Shown here: one piece after another, positions 9,405 to 17,679 of the stretch | Layout: every line of letters starts with the position of its first letter | Numbering within the stretch: position 1 is the stretch's first letter | Translations under genes and position numbers: made by a program | The notes under the pieces: model-generated | Database searches by the model: none | The model's input: only the letters and a program-made list of their open reading frames with translations | What the model was told of the DNA's origin: nothing | Source: Companilactobacillus sp. RD055328 | Lineage (GTDB): Bacteria > Bacillota > Bacilli > Lactobacillales > Lactobacillaceae | Reading direction: 5' to 3' | DNA length: 64,000 bases | NCBI RefSeq assembly: GCF_022835675.1 | Contig: NZ_BQUT01000005.1 | Location: forward strand, 310,001 to 374,000

Positions 9405-11300
9405 ATGGATTTGAAAGAATTGTTATTAAAAGATGCAATGATTTTAGATTTGCAAGCAACAACTAAAGAAGCCGCTCTTATCGAAATGGTTGATAAACTG
9501 GCTGAAGTTGATGTTATTAATGATAAAAAATTATATTTAAAAGATATTCTTGCTCGAGAAGCAGAAACAAGTACTGGTATTGGTGATGGAATTGCTATGC
9601 CCCATGCCCATGACAAAGCTGTTAATCGTGCTACAGTATTATTTGCTAAAAGTAAGTCCGGTGTTGATTTTGATGCATTAGATGGTCAACCTGTTAAATT
9701 ATTCTTCATGATTGCCGCACCAGAAGGTGCAGATAACGTTCATTTGCAAGCACTAGCCCAACTATCTTCATTATTAATAGATCCTGAATTAATTAAGAAA
9801 TTAAAAGCTGTTCGTAGTGCTAATGGCGTTCAAAGAGTATTCACTGAAGCTCAAAAAGAAAAAGAAGCCAAAGAACAAGTAGCCACAACAAGTGTTACTG
9901 ATGATAGTAAGCCATTCTTTGTCGCTGTTTCTGCTTGTCCTAATGGAATTGCTCATACTTACATGGCTGAAGAAGCCTTGAAAAAAGCTGCAGAAAAATT
10001 AAACGTAAATATCAAAGTTGAAACAAATGGTTCTGAAGGTGTTAAGAACAAGTTAACAGCTGATGATATAGCCAAAGCTGATGGTGTTATTATCACAGCT
10101 GATAAAAAAGTCGAAATGGCTCGTTTTGATGGTAAAAAACTTCAAAACAAACCAGTTATCGACGGTATCAACAAACCTGAAGAACTTGTTCAAAATGCTA
10201 TTGATGGCAAGAGCTCTATCTATCATTCAAATGGTGAAGAATCTTCTGAAGAGTCAACTGAAGATAAGAAATCACTTGGTTCAAGAGTCTATGCTGATCT
10301 AATGAACGGTATTTCAAATATGCTACCTTTTGTTGTTGGTGGTGGTATTTTAATGGCAATTTCTTTCTTATTAGAAAACTCAGTTGGTGCTCATTCAACT
10401 TCTTTCTTGTTCTTTAATAACTTAGGAAATTATGCTTTCCAATTCTTAATCCCGGTATTAGCAGCATATATAGCCCAAGCAATTGGTGATCGCCCTGCTT
10501 TAATGCCTGGTTTTGTTGGTGGTTTTATGGCATCACAAGCAACTGCAAGTTTCATCCCTTCTAAAAGTCCTGCTGGCTTCATTGGTGGATTACTTGCCGG
10601 ATTCATTGCTGGTATTACAATTAACTGGCTTAAAAAAGTCTTCAAGAACTTACCTAAGAATCTTGAAGGTTTAAAACCAATGTTGATTTATCCTATTCTA
10701 GGATTATTGATTGTTGGAGCAATCATGTACTTCGCTGTTGACCCTGTCTTCGCCGTTGTTAATCAAGCTATCACAACATTCTTAAACCATATGGGAACTG
10801 GTAATGCAGTTATTCTTGGTGCATTACTTGCTGGTATGATGGCTTTAGATATGGGTGGCCCTTTCAACAAAGCCGCATATACCTTTGCTATTGGTGCCTT
10901 CACTGCTACAAACAACGGAACATTAATGGCCGCCGTTATGGTTGGTGGGATGATTCCTCCGTTAGCAATTGCAATTGCTACAACTTTCTGGAGAAATAAG
11001 TTTACAGAACAAGAACGTCAAGCTGGATTCAGTAATTACATTTTAGGCGCTGCATTTATTACTGAAGGTGCTATTCCATTCGCTGCTGGAGATCCTCTAA
11101 GAGTAATCGTTTCTAGTGTGATTGGTTCTGCCATCGGTGGTGGTTTAACACAATTATGGAAGATTAATATTCCCGCTCCTCATGGTGGTGTGTTCGTTAG
11201 TCCTCTTGCTAATAGTCCATTATTATATCTATTAGCTGTTATCATTGGTGCTATCATTGCTGGTATTATCTATGGAATTTGGAAACCAAAGAACAATTAA
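9405..11300 (+). CDS. fruA: Fructose PTS transporter, fused EIIABC
   Basis: A 631-residue permease of the fructose phosphotransferase system that imports and phosphorylates fructose to fructose-1-phosphate. Domains: EIIA (1-150, phospho-His in AMPHAHD at residue 67), EIIB (about 168-270, phospho-Cys in SACPNGIAHTYMA at residue 178), then EIIC (about 290-625) with eight or more membrane helices. The A-B-C order and length match FruA of lactobacilli. An AAGGAG site precedes the ATG. It is the last gene of fruR-fruK-fruA and ends at a bidirectional terminator. Confidence 0.96.
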   Translation: MDLKELLLKDAMILDLQATTKEAALIEMVDKLAEVDVINDKKLYLKDILAREAETSTGIGDGIAMPHAHDKAVNRATVLFAKSKSGVDFDALDGQPVKLFFMIAAPEGADNVHLQALAQLSSLLIDPELIKKLKAVRSANGVQRVFTEAQKEKEAKEQVATTSVTDDSKPFFVAVSACPNGIAHTYMAEEALKKAAEKLNVNIKVETNGSEGVKNKLTADDIAKADGVIITADKKVEMARFDGKKLQNKPVIDGINKPEELVQNAIDGKSSIYHSNGEESSEESTEDKKSLGSRVYADLMNGISNMLPFVVGGGILMAISFLLENSVGAHSTSFLFFNNLGNYAFQFLIPVLAAYIAQAIGDRPALMPGFVGGFMASQATASFIPSKSPAGFIGGLLAGFIAGITINWLKKVFKNLPKNLEGLKPMLIYPILGLLIVGAIMYFAVDPVFAVVNQAITTFLNHMGTGNAVILGALLAGMMALDMGGPFNKAAYTFAIGAFTATNNGTLMAAVMVGGMIPPLAIAIATTFWRNKFTEQERQAGFSNYILGAAFITEGAIPFAAGDPLRVIVSSVIGSAIGGGLTQLWKINIPAPHGGVFVSPLANSPLLYLLAVIIGAIIAGIIYGIWKPKNN

Positions 11301-11309
11301 TCTATAATA

Positions 11310-11336
11310 AAAAAGAACTCCTAAAGGAGTTCTTTT
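11310..11336. terminator. Bidirectional terminator between fruA and the ABC permease gene
   Basis: AAAAGAACTCCT-AA-AGGAGTTCTTTT, with A-run on one side and T-run on the other, between convergent genes. Confidence 0.9.
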
Positions 11337-12095
11337 TTATTTGCTTGTTTCGACAAAACGTAACAAATTCATATTAATAACAACAAAAATAATTATTTCA
11401 ATAATCACTTGCATAATAGAATAAGATAGATCATTAATATCCCCTGTCCAGTCAACCCCCGGAAGCCATCCAGCAATATCAACATAACTGCTAACTTTGT
11501 AAATTAGAAAAATAGCAATAGCATACACAATCCATTTAACAATTTTTTGCTTACCGCCAGGAATAAAGCTGGTGATAACAGATCCGAGAATATTAATTGT
11601 ATTACACATTATCATTCCAAAAATAAAAATACTAAAAATTAAAAATAATGCTAATAACATCATGATGATTTCATTGAAATGAATATCAGAAAACATCCTT
11701 GAGATCATTTTTTTATCGGCAATTATTAAAACGCTAGATCCAAGAATAATCAAATCAATTAAACAAATATACATAAAACCGAATACTGTGCTCAAGAAAC
11801 TTCCCATATATAACTTAATATCTGAAATTGGAATAAGTCGAAAACGGTTTGAATTAACTTCCAAATTCATAAAAGAGATTAAATAAACAATACTAACAAT
11901 TCCTAAAGCTATCAGTGAACCCATCTCAATAGCAGTTACATTCGCAAGTGTTTTATCATTACTACCCATGTTACCCTTAAAAAAATCATACAAACAACTA
12001 CCAATGATAACTGAGATTTGAACCAATATTATCTGATTCATTAATTTAATTCGTTTAACTGTCATCTGTTTTAAAACACTACCAAAACTCGTCAT
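11337..12095 (-). CDS. ABC-2-like membrane permease subunit
   Basis: A 252-residue polytopic protein with about six predicted helices (around residues 22-36, 55-72, 98-125, 140-165, 180-200, 222-245). No conserved enzymatic motif is visible. Its start overlaps the stop of the ATPase gene by one base (TAATG), so it is very likely that ATPase's membrane partner. GntR(YtrA)-ABC-permease operons in Firmicutes respond to cell-envelope antibiotics; the transported substrate here is unknown. It ends at the terminator shared with fruA. Confidence 0.7.
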   Translation of the reverse strand: MTSFGSVLKQMTVKRIKLMNQIILVQISVIIGSCLYDFFKGNMGSNDKTLANVTAIEMGSLIALGIVSIVYLISFMNLEVNSNRFRLIPISDIKLYMGSFLSTVFGFMYICLIDLIILGSSVLIIADKKMISRMFSDIHFNEIIMMLLALFLIFSIFIFGMIMCNTINILGSVITSFIPGGKQKIVKWIVYAIAIFLIYKVSSYVDIAGWLPGVDWTGDINDLSYSIMQVIIEIIIFVVINMNLLRFVETSK

Positions 12096-12799
12096 TACTT
12101 ATCCTCCCAGTAAATGTTTTCGAAATATTCTTCTATAGATTTACCTTGTTCATTACGAATATCATCCGTTTTTACATGTTCATAAATTCCATAATCTTTC
12201 ATGATGATTATTTCATCTACAACATTTTCGATTTCTGATAAATGATGACTGCTGACAATAACCGTTGAATTCTCATCAACCCATGTTAACAATCCCTTAA
12301 TTATCTTGTCACGACTCATTACATCTATTCCACTAAACGGTTCATCAAGTAAATATAAGGCAACCTGTCTTGATAATGTTAAGGCAATTACTAATCTTTC
12401 CTTCATACCTTTTGATAAGCTGCTTAAATTATTATTACAATCAACATCCAAAAATGCTGCTATTTCATCAAATTTCTCTTCAGAGAAGTCAGGGTAAACT
12501 TGAGAATAGAACTTTTCAATATCACGAATTTTTGTACGTTTTGAAAAACCTTCTAATTGATCCGAAAAACTCACCATTGTCTTCTTTTCTTCTGGTTTTG
12601 TTTTTCCATCAATTGTAATTTCACCACGATAGTTTTTTGCAACACTTGCAATCAAACGTAATAGCGTTGTTTTACCAATACCATTCTCACCAGCCAGTGC
12701 GATAAAATGCCCTGCTTGTACTTCTAAATTAATTTCACGCAAAATTAATTTTTGATTTATTCTATAACTCAGATTTTTTATTTCTAATAAATTACTCAT
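12095..12799 (-). CDS. ABC transporter ATP-binding protein
   Basis: A 234-residue ABC ATPase. Walker A is GENGIGKTT near residues 38-46; the signature is LSKGMKERLVIA (a variant of LSGGQ) near 128-139; Walker B is LYLLDEPFSGID; the switch histidine is in VSSHHLSEIE. The start overlaps the end of the GntR gene by 8 bases. With the downstream membrane gene it forms an exporter-type or envelope-stress ABC system of the YtrBC/YhcG kind; the cargo cannot be named. Confidence 0.9.
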   Translation of the reverse strand: MSNLLEIKNLSYRINQKLILREINLEVQAGHFIALAGENGIGKTTLLRLIASVAKNYRGEITIDGKTKPEEKKTMVSFSDQLEGFSKRTKIRDIEKFYSQVYPDFSEEKFDEIAAFLDVDCNNNLSSLSKGMKERLVIALTLSRQVALYLLDEPFSGIDVMSRDKIIKGLLTWVDENSTVIVSSHHLSEIENVVDEIIIMKDYGIYEHVKTDDIRNEQGKSIEEYFENIYWEDK

Positions 12800-13160
12800 C
12801 CCGTTTCTCCTTCATGAAGTTTTGAATATGGTAAATAACTTCTTGATCACTCAACCCCATCTCGGTTAAGTCATTGTACATTTCTTCAATAACCGAATTA
12901 ATTCTAGATCCTTCTAGATTATCAATAATCTCTATATCTTCAGTTATAAAATTTCCTAATCCGCGCTTAGTAACAAGTACTCCCTCAGCTATCAATTCAG
13001 TCAGTGCCCGTTGCATTGTGTTCATATTGACTTCAAATTCAATTGAAAAGTCTCTAACTGACGAAACTTTTTGTCCCATCTTATACTGACCAGAAATAAT
13101 ACGACTGTTAATAATATCTTTAATTTGAATAAAAATCGGAATATTGTCTTTAAACTTCAT
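12792..13160 (-). CDS. GntR-family (YtrA-type) regulator
   Basis: A 122-residue protein with an N-terminal winged helix-turn-helix (residues 8-75: IPIFIQIKDIINSRI, VSSVRDFSIEFEVNMNTMQRAL, GLGNFI) and only a short C-terminal dimerisation tail, the hallmark of the YtrA subfamily. An AAGGAG site precedes the ATG. It heads an operon with an ABC ATPase and a permease, and YtrA-type regulators usually repress their own operon; the inverted repeat over its promoter fits that. The inducer is not visible. Confidence 0.9.
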   Translation of the reverse strand: MKFKDNIPIFIQIKDIINSRIISGQYKMGQKVSSVRDFSIEFEVNMNTMQRALTELIAEGVLVTKRGLGNFITEDIEIIDNLEGSRINSVIEEMYNDLTEMGLSDQEVIYHIQNFMKEKRDE

Positions 13161-13179
13161 CTATTATTATCTCCTTTTT

Positions 13180-13218
13180 GTGTACCACCATACTAATACA
13201 CTATAGAATTGTTTGCAA
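13180..13218 (-). promoter_or_regulatory. Promoter and YtrA-like operator of the GntR/ABC operon
   Basis: On the minus strand: -35 TTGCAA (13213-13218), 17-bp spacer, -10 TAGTAT (13190-13195). An inverted repeat GTGTA-N12-TACAC (13180-13201) covers the -10. YtrA-type repressors are known to bind AGTGTA-spaced inverted repeats, so this is probably the autoregulatory operator. Confidence 0.6.
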
Positions 13219-13230
13219 GGAAAAAATAAA

Positions 13231-13254
13231 AAAGACACTCTACGAGTGTCTTTT
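13231..13254 (-). terminator. Terminator of the uvrC-oxidoreductase transcript
   Basis: Stem AAAGACACTC-TAC-GAGTGTCTTT followed on the minus strand by a T-run; its first arm overlaps the stop codon of the 58-residue gene. Confidence 0.85.
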
Positions 13255-13429
13255 ACCATCCTTTATGATTCCAAATACGACCATCAAGCTCACCTTGTTT
13301 TTGTTCGATTCGAGTTGCTAATTCATCAGCAAGCTTATCAAGCTCATGATAAAAAGCTCGCTTCTCATATGACTTAGCTTCTGTCTGCAGTTTAGTGGCT
13401 TGTTCTTTTATCCAGTTAATCTCATCCAT
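13253..13429 (-). CDS. Small charged helical protein, 58 residues
   Basis: A 58-codon frame from ATG 13429. It shares one base with the stop of the oxidoreductase gene (TAATG), so it is translationally coupled, and it stops inside the terminator hairpin. The protein is strongly charged with heptad-like spacing (E-Q-A, L-Q-T-E-A, Y-E-K-R-A, L-D-K-L-A-D-E-L) through residues 5-48, consistent with a helix or coiled coil, and ends with two tryptophans nearby. No signal peptide or membrane segment. I do not recognise the family. Coupling and terminator position argue it is real. Confidence 0.6.
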   Translation of the reverse strand: MDEINWIKEQATKLQTEAKSYEKRAFYHELDKLADELATRIEQKQGELDGRIWNHKGW

Positions 13430-14085
13430 TAGCCTTCACCATCATCTTCTCTCATTGTTTTAACTTGCCAAGATAAATCATTTAATTCATTCTTTTTTGC
13501 TAATAATGTGTCAGCAAGTAAATCTTGCCCATCATCTTTAAGCCTTTTTATAAACCAATTCAATCTACCATCAAAATTATCATCAATTTGTTGCAAATAA
13601 CATTGATAATCCACTACCAAAGCTTGTTTTTGTTCATTTGTGAAATACTCAAACTGATTAATAACTAATGGTCGAAGATAACTCATTTGTAACTTATTAG
13701 CGGTCATTTCAAATGGTTTTAACATTTCAGAAATCGTAAATTTTTCATTGCCGCCAGCTTGAAATTGCTTATCAGAAATTCCAGTTGAGACAACAATTCC
13801 AAATTCTTTGTTTGCTAATGGTTTTTGACCAGCAAAAATAAAATCACCATCTAAGACTTCATCCATCCACTTCTTAAGAGCAGCTGGCGCCGTATACCAA
13901 TATAATGGAAATTGGAGAATTATCCGTTCATTTTCTATCAATAATTGTCGTTCATGTTCAATATCTATATCATCTACTACTTCATGCCAAGTCACTTCTT
14001 CATCAAGTGGAAAACTAGCTTTCAAAAAATTCTGAGTAGCTGATTCATTAATATCTGGATGACTAACGATAACTAGTGTTTTCAT
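13429..14085 (-). CDS. NAD(P)H-dependent flavodoxin-fold oxidoreductase
   Basis: A 218-residue protein starting MKTLVIVSHPDINESATQNFL, the FMN-binding N-terminus of the NQO1/YwrO/MdaB family; the conserved FPLYWYTAPAALKKWMD block (about residues 78-95) and the STGISDKQFQAGG loop support this. The family reduces quinones or similar electrophiles with FMN. Beyond residue 180 a charged tail (about 40 residues) extends past the usual 180-residue core. The gene starts 2 nt after uvrC and is coupled to a 58-residue gene. Substrate unknown. Confidence 0.85.
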   Translation of the reverse strand: MKTLVIVSHPDINESATQNFLKASFPLDEEVTWHEVVDDIDIEHERQLLIENERIILQFPLYWYTAPAALKKWMDEVLDGDFIFAGQKPLANKEFGIVVSTGISDKQFQAGGNEKFTISEMLKPFEMTANKLQMSYLRPLVINQFEYFTNEQKQALVVDYQCYLQQIDDNFDGRLNWFIKRLKDDGQDLLADTLLAKKNELNDLSWQVKTMREDDGEG

Positions 14086-14087
14086 GA

Positions 14088-15893
14088 TTATTTCCTTTTC
14101 TTTGGTGTGGTCGATAATGATAATTTGATTGTTTGTGCTACTTGTTTAGAAACACCTAATGACATTAAATCATCAAGTGGGGCCTCTTTGATTTTTTTAA
14201 CTGAGCCGAATTTCTTTAAAAGTTTAGTTCGAGTTTTAGGGCCTACACCTTTAATGCTTTCAAGTTGTGAAGATAGTGCGTTTTTACTTCTAGTTTGTCG
14301 ATGGAAAGTTATTGCAAAACGGTGAACTTCGTCTTGAATTCTCTGCAATAGGTAGAATCCTTGACTTTTAACATCAAGATCAACTGCGGTTCCATCTTCA
14401 CCAACAATTAAATGCGAAGTATTATGCTTATCGTTCTTAACCATACCAGCAACGGGAATTGATACTCCTAGTTCGTTTTCCAATACGTCCATTGCAGCTC
14501 GTAATTCAATTATCCCACCATCCATTAATATTAGATCTGGTAGTGGCTTCTCTTCTTTAATCAAACGAGAGTAGCGACGATAAATAACTTCACGAGTGTT
14601 GGCAGCTTCATCTGATCCTTTTTGATGTTCCACTTCACCTTTGATTTTGTACTTACGATATTCATTTTTATAGGGATGTCCATCTTTAAAAACAACCATT
14701 GCCGAAACTGGGCTTGTTCCTTGAATATGTGAATGGTCAAAAGATTCAATAATATGCCCGTATGAAAGACCTAACGCTTCAAATATTTCTTCTTGAGCAC
14801 CAAATGTCTTACGATTATCTAATTCCATTAATCGGAATTTTTCTTCCAATACTAGTTTGGAATTTTTATATGCCATATCTAATAAATCACGTTTTTGTCC
14901 ACGTTGTGGAGTTCTAAAAGGTACCTGTAAAATATCTTCCATAACCGAAGTATCAATATCTTTGGGTACCAGAATTTCTTTTGGCAAAACGTTATTCTTA
15001 CGATTATAGAATTGTAGAATGAATGTCTGTAATTCTTCTTCAGGCGTGTTGATGCATGGAAAGATACGTTTCTCACGTTTCATTAATTTAGCCTGACGAA
15101 TGAAGAATACTTGAATAGAAATCCAACCTTTTTCAACATAGAAATTAAAAATATCACGTGGTGTATTATCGTTAGAAATGATTTTTTGTTTTTCAACTGT
15201 TGCTTCAATGTAGTGAATTTGATCGCGAATATCAGCGGCACGTTCGAATTGTAATTTTTGAGAAGCTTCAAGCATTTCTTCATTTAATTCTTTTTTAACA
15301 GCTGAAACATTTCCATTTAAGAAACTGATAATTTTTTCTATTTGTGAATCATATAATTCTTTTGGTACATCTTTGAAACAAGCGCCTAAACATTGATCCA
15401 TATGATAATACAAACAAGGACGTCCAAGATTCCCTTGGCATCTACGTAATGGATAAACTTTTTGTAAAAAATGCAACGTTTCTTCAGCAGCATAAACATT
15501 GGGATATGGGCCAAAGTAATTAGCACCATCTTTTTTTACTTGTCCCGTAATTAACATCGTGGGATTGCGTTCTTTAGTAATTTTAATGTAAGGATACCCA
15601 GTACCCTTCTTAAGCTTAATATTGTAATAAGGTTGGTGTTTTTGAATTAAGGTAATTTCTAATAAGAAGGCTTCCTTATCAGTGGAAGTAATAATTGTTT
15701 CAAAGTCGACTATTTCAGAAACCAATCGTGCAGTTTTTCCTTCATGAGCACTCTTAAAGTAAGAACGAACACGATTTTTTAAATTTTTAGCTTTACCAAC
15801 ATAAATAATTTTCGAATTAAGATCTTTCATCAAATAACAACCAGGTTGAGCTGGTAGTAAAGATAATTTTCGTTCTAAATGTTCACTAGCCAT
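14088..15893 (-). CDS. uvrC: Excinuclease ABC subunit C
   Basis: A 601-residue nucleotide-excision-repair nuclease making both incisions beside a lesion bound by UvrB. Domains: GIY-YIG nuclease (about 14-93; PGCYLMKDLNSKIIYVGK), cysteine-rich segment (RRCQGNLGRPCLYYHMDQC), UVR domain (about 200-235), RNase H-like nuclease (about 380-535, DGGIIELRAA) and C-terminal helix-hairpin-helix pair (SIKGVGPKTRTKLL). Full family length. The ribosome site GGGGGAAG is unusually G-rich. No SOS box is evident upstream. Confidence 0.97.
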   Translation of the reverse strand: MASEHLERKLSLLPAQPGCYLMKDLNSKIIYVGKAKNLKNRVRSYFKSAHEGKTARLVSEIVDFETIITSTDKEAFLLEITLIQKHQPYYNIKLKKGTGYPYIKITKERNPTMLITGQVKKDGANYFGPYPNVYAAEETLHFLQKVYPLRRCQGNLGRPCLYYHMDQCLGACFKDVPKELYDSQIEKIISFLNGNVSAVKKELNEEMLEASQKLQFERAADIRDQIHYIEATVEKQKIISNDNTPRDIFNFYVEKGWISIQVFFIRQAKLMKREKRIFPCINTPEEELQTFILQFYNRKNNVLPKEILVPKDIDTSVMEDILQVPFRTPQRGQKRDLLDMAYKNSKLVLEEKFRLMELDNRKTFGAQEEIFEALGLSYGHIIESFDHSHIQGTSPVSAMVVFKDGHPYKNEYRKYKIKGEVEHQKGSDEAANTREVIYRRYSRLIKEEKPLPDLILMDGGIIELRAAMDVLENELGVSIPVAGMVKNDKHNTSHLIVGEDGTAVDLDVKSQGFYLLQRIQDEVHRFAITFHRQTRSKNALSSQLESIKGVGPKTRTKLLKKFGSVKKIKEAPLDDLMSLGVSKQVAQTIKLSLSTTPKKRK

Positions 15894-15956
15894 GTTCTTC
15901 CCCCTGTTATTAACTTGCTTATTTTATTTTAGACTATTTTGGAATAGTTTCAAGAA

Positions 15957-15985
15957 TTGCGATTTCAAAAAATATCAGTTATTAT
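15957..15985 (+). promoter_or_regulatory. Promoter of the 47-residue gene
   Basis: -35 TTGCGA (15957-15962), 17-bp spacer, -10 TATTAT (15980-15985), about 25 nt before the start codon at 16010. Confidence 0.55.
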
Positions 15986-16009
15986 TATGGAGAAAGATGA
16001 GGGGTAATT

Positions 16010-16153
16010 ATGGGACTAACAGTTAAACAAGAAAACAATTTTGGTGAATTATTCGATAAATTCGCATCATTGCCTGATGACGTTAAAAAAAATGTCGATC
16101 GTGTTAAAGATGCCGATAAGAAATCAAAAGAAAATAAAAAAGAAGATAAATAA
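16010..16153 (+). CDS. Small conserved-type protein, 47 residues
   Basis: ATG at 16010 after a GAGGGG ribosome site, with a promoter upstream and a strong terminator immediately downstream, so a complete monocistronic gene. It begins MGLTVKQENNFGELFDKFASLP and ends in a lysine/glutamate-rich, probably disordered tail (residues 30-47). The start resembles short MGLT-type proteins of streptococci and lactobacilli (an SPJ_0845-like family), but I recall that only loosely. No membrane segment. Function unknown. Confidence 0.65.
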   Translation: MGLTVKQENNFGELFDKFASLPDDVKKNVDRVKDADKKSKENKKEDK

Positions 16154-16187
16154 AAAGTAGCGAATCAATTGATTCGCTACTTTTTTT
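16154..16187. terminator. Bidirectional terminator
   Basis: AAAGTAGCGAATC-AATT-GATTCGCTACTTT followed by T8 on the plus strand. It lies between the 47-residue gene (plus) and the 29-residue gene (minus). Confidence 0.9.
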
Positions 16188-16203
16188 ATATTTCTTAAAT
16201 TCC

Positions 16204-16293
16204 TTAGAATTTAAAGTTCAACTTGTTAATGTTTTTAATATATACCATATATTCAACTAAAACCAACAAGCCAATTCCTGCAAATAACATCAT
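16204..16293 (-). CDS. Very small membrane peptide, 29 residues
   Basis: ATG-ATG at 16293/16290 with a consensus AGGAGG site 8 nt upstream. The peptide is one hydrophobic helix (about residues 2-18: LFAGIGLLVLV then EYMVYI) followed by a basic tail (KNINKLNFKF). It ends 15 nt before the bidirectional terminator. Size and layout (one helix, charged C-terminus) resemble type I toxins and small regulatory membrane peptides, but no antisense RNA is obvious. The strong ribosome site is the main support. Function unknown. Confidence 0.5.
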   Translation of the reverse strand: MMLFAGIGLLVLVEYMVYIKNINKLNFKF

Positions 16294-16457
16294 AATGTTA
16301 TCCTCCTGCTATATTAGATTAGATTGGATACTATTTCTCTTTCCATAATCAAATCTAACACCTTAAATACACATTAGCAAATTAACTTTCATCTAATTTT
16401 TGACGCCCATAAATAGGCGTTTTAGGCCATAAATCAGTCAATTATTAGAAGATAAAA

Positions 16458-17486
16458 TTATTTGTTGAAAGTTTCTACATATTCATCAACTTGTTGTAAA
16501 TAAATTTCTTTCATTTCGTTTGATATCCAAGATGCTTTAAAAGAGTTTTTGGCCAATTTTATTACTTGTTCTTCACTCAAATTATTATTATTAATGAGCT
16601 CCAAATAATTATCGACTATGTAGCCTCCAAAGTATGCTGGATCATCTGAATTTATCGTTACCAAAACATCTTTTTCTAACAAATCAATAACTTCTTTTCC
16701 CTTGTTATCACTTTTACCATTATTCATTGTCACTAAAGAATTCGACAACGGACATGAAGTTAATCCAACCTGAGTTTTCGCAACCCACTCAACTAAATCA
16801 GCATCTTCTACAATATTAGTTCCGTGATCAAGTCTTTGAACGCCAATAACTTCTAGTGCATCTTTAATATGTTGTATCGAATTAAGTTGATCAACATCAG
16901 CATGCATAGTTTGCTTATATCCTTGAAGCATAGCATCGCTGAACTGACGAGCAAATTTCAATGGCGGATTATGATGTTCATCAGAGTCTAGTCCTACACC
17001 AGTAATCAAATGACGATATGGTTCGGCTTGTTTCAAAGTTTGGTCCGCAGATTTGGCAGAAAAATCACGCAAGAAACACATAATTAATTGTGCATCAATT
17101 CCAAAAGATCTGGCATCAGAAACTGCCCTACTCAAACCTTCAATTACTGTAGAAAATTCAATCCCTCTTGAAGTATGAGCTTGGGGATCAAAGAAAATTT
17201 CAGCATGTTTAATACCATTCTTCTTAGCTCGAACAAGATACTCCATGGCTAATTCATAAAAGTCTGACTCTGTTTGAAGCACTTCCATAGCTGGGTAATA
17301 TACATTCAAAAATGACACTAGATCATTAAACTTCAAACTATTCTTTACATCCGCTATAGTTTTTTGATCTAATTCGATACCATTTTTTTTAGCAAGTTTT
17401 AGCTTTAATTCTGGTTCTAAAGTACCTTCAATATGAACATGTAGCTCTGCTTTTGGTAGATCTGTAACAAACTCTTTAGTTAACAT
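16458..17486 (-). CDS. add: Adenosine deaminase
   Basis: A 342-residue amidohydrolase that converts adenosine (and deoxyadenosine) to inosine for purine salvage. Metal and catalytic motifs: HVHIEGTLEP (HxH near residues 17-19), MHADVDQ (metal His), the QRLDHGTN block (catalytic His) and INSDDPAYFGG (metal Asp, substrate Asp). Length is typical of bacterial Add. AGGAGG lies 8 nt before the ATG. A weak hairpin (16403-16420) past the stop may terminate it. The 190-nt upstream stretch to the usp terminator holds no gene that I can see. Confidence 0.93.
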   Translation of the reverse strand: MLTKEFVTDLPKAELHVHIEGTLEPELKLKLAKKNGIELDQKTIADVKNSLKFNDLVSFLNVYYPAMEVLQTESDFYELAMEYLVRAKKNGIKHAEIFFDPQAHTSRGIEFSTVIEGLSRAVSDARSFGIDAQLIMCFLRDFSAKSADQTLKQAEPYRHLITGVGLDSDEHHNPPLKFARQFSDAMLQGYKQTMHADVDQLNSIQHIKDALEVIGVQRLDHGTNIVEDADLVEWVAKTQVGLTSCPLSNSLVTMNNGKSDNKGKEVIDLLEKDVLVTINSDDPAYFGGYIVDNYLELINNNNLSEEQVIKLAKNSFKASWISNEMKEIYLQQVDEYVETFNK

Positions 17487-17644
17487 AGATTTCCCTCCTG
17501 TAATAAAAACATTTTAACGAATAATTAAACAGTAGTAAACCGATAACATTCGTTATTAAGGAGAATTTATTTTTTTATATTAATATGATTCATTAAAAAC
17601 CTGTAAATAGTCGCATATTGTTAAAATTAATTCAATTCCAAAAT

Positions 17645-17676
17645 AAAAAGCAATGAGGATTTCCTCATTGCTTTTT
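17645..17676 (-). terminator. Terminator of the mntH-usp transcript
   Basis: AAAAAGCAATGAGGA-TT-TCCTCATTGCTTTTT, a near-perfect stem followed by T-run on the minus strand. Confidence 0.9.
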
Positions 17677-17679
17677 ATT

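Noticed and set aside
12306-12618. Plus-strand ORFs opposite the ABC ATPase
   Set aside because: They overlap an intact ATPase with Walker motifs and lack ribosome sites.
16403-16420. Hairpin ACGCC / GGCGT as a firm terminator of add
   Set aside because: The stem is only 5-6 bp and the T-run on the minus strand is interrupted, so it is mentioned only within the add entry.
17490-17640. Small plus-strand ORF after AAGGAG near 17560
   Set aside because: The frame ends after a few codons and there is no promoter; no feature supported.
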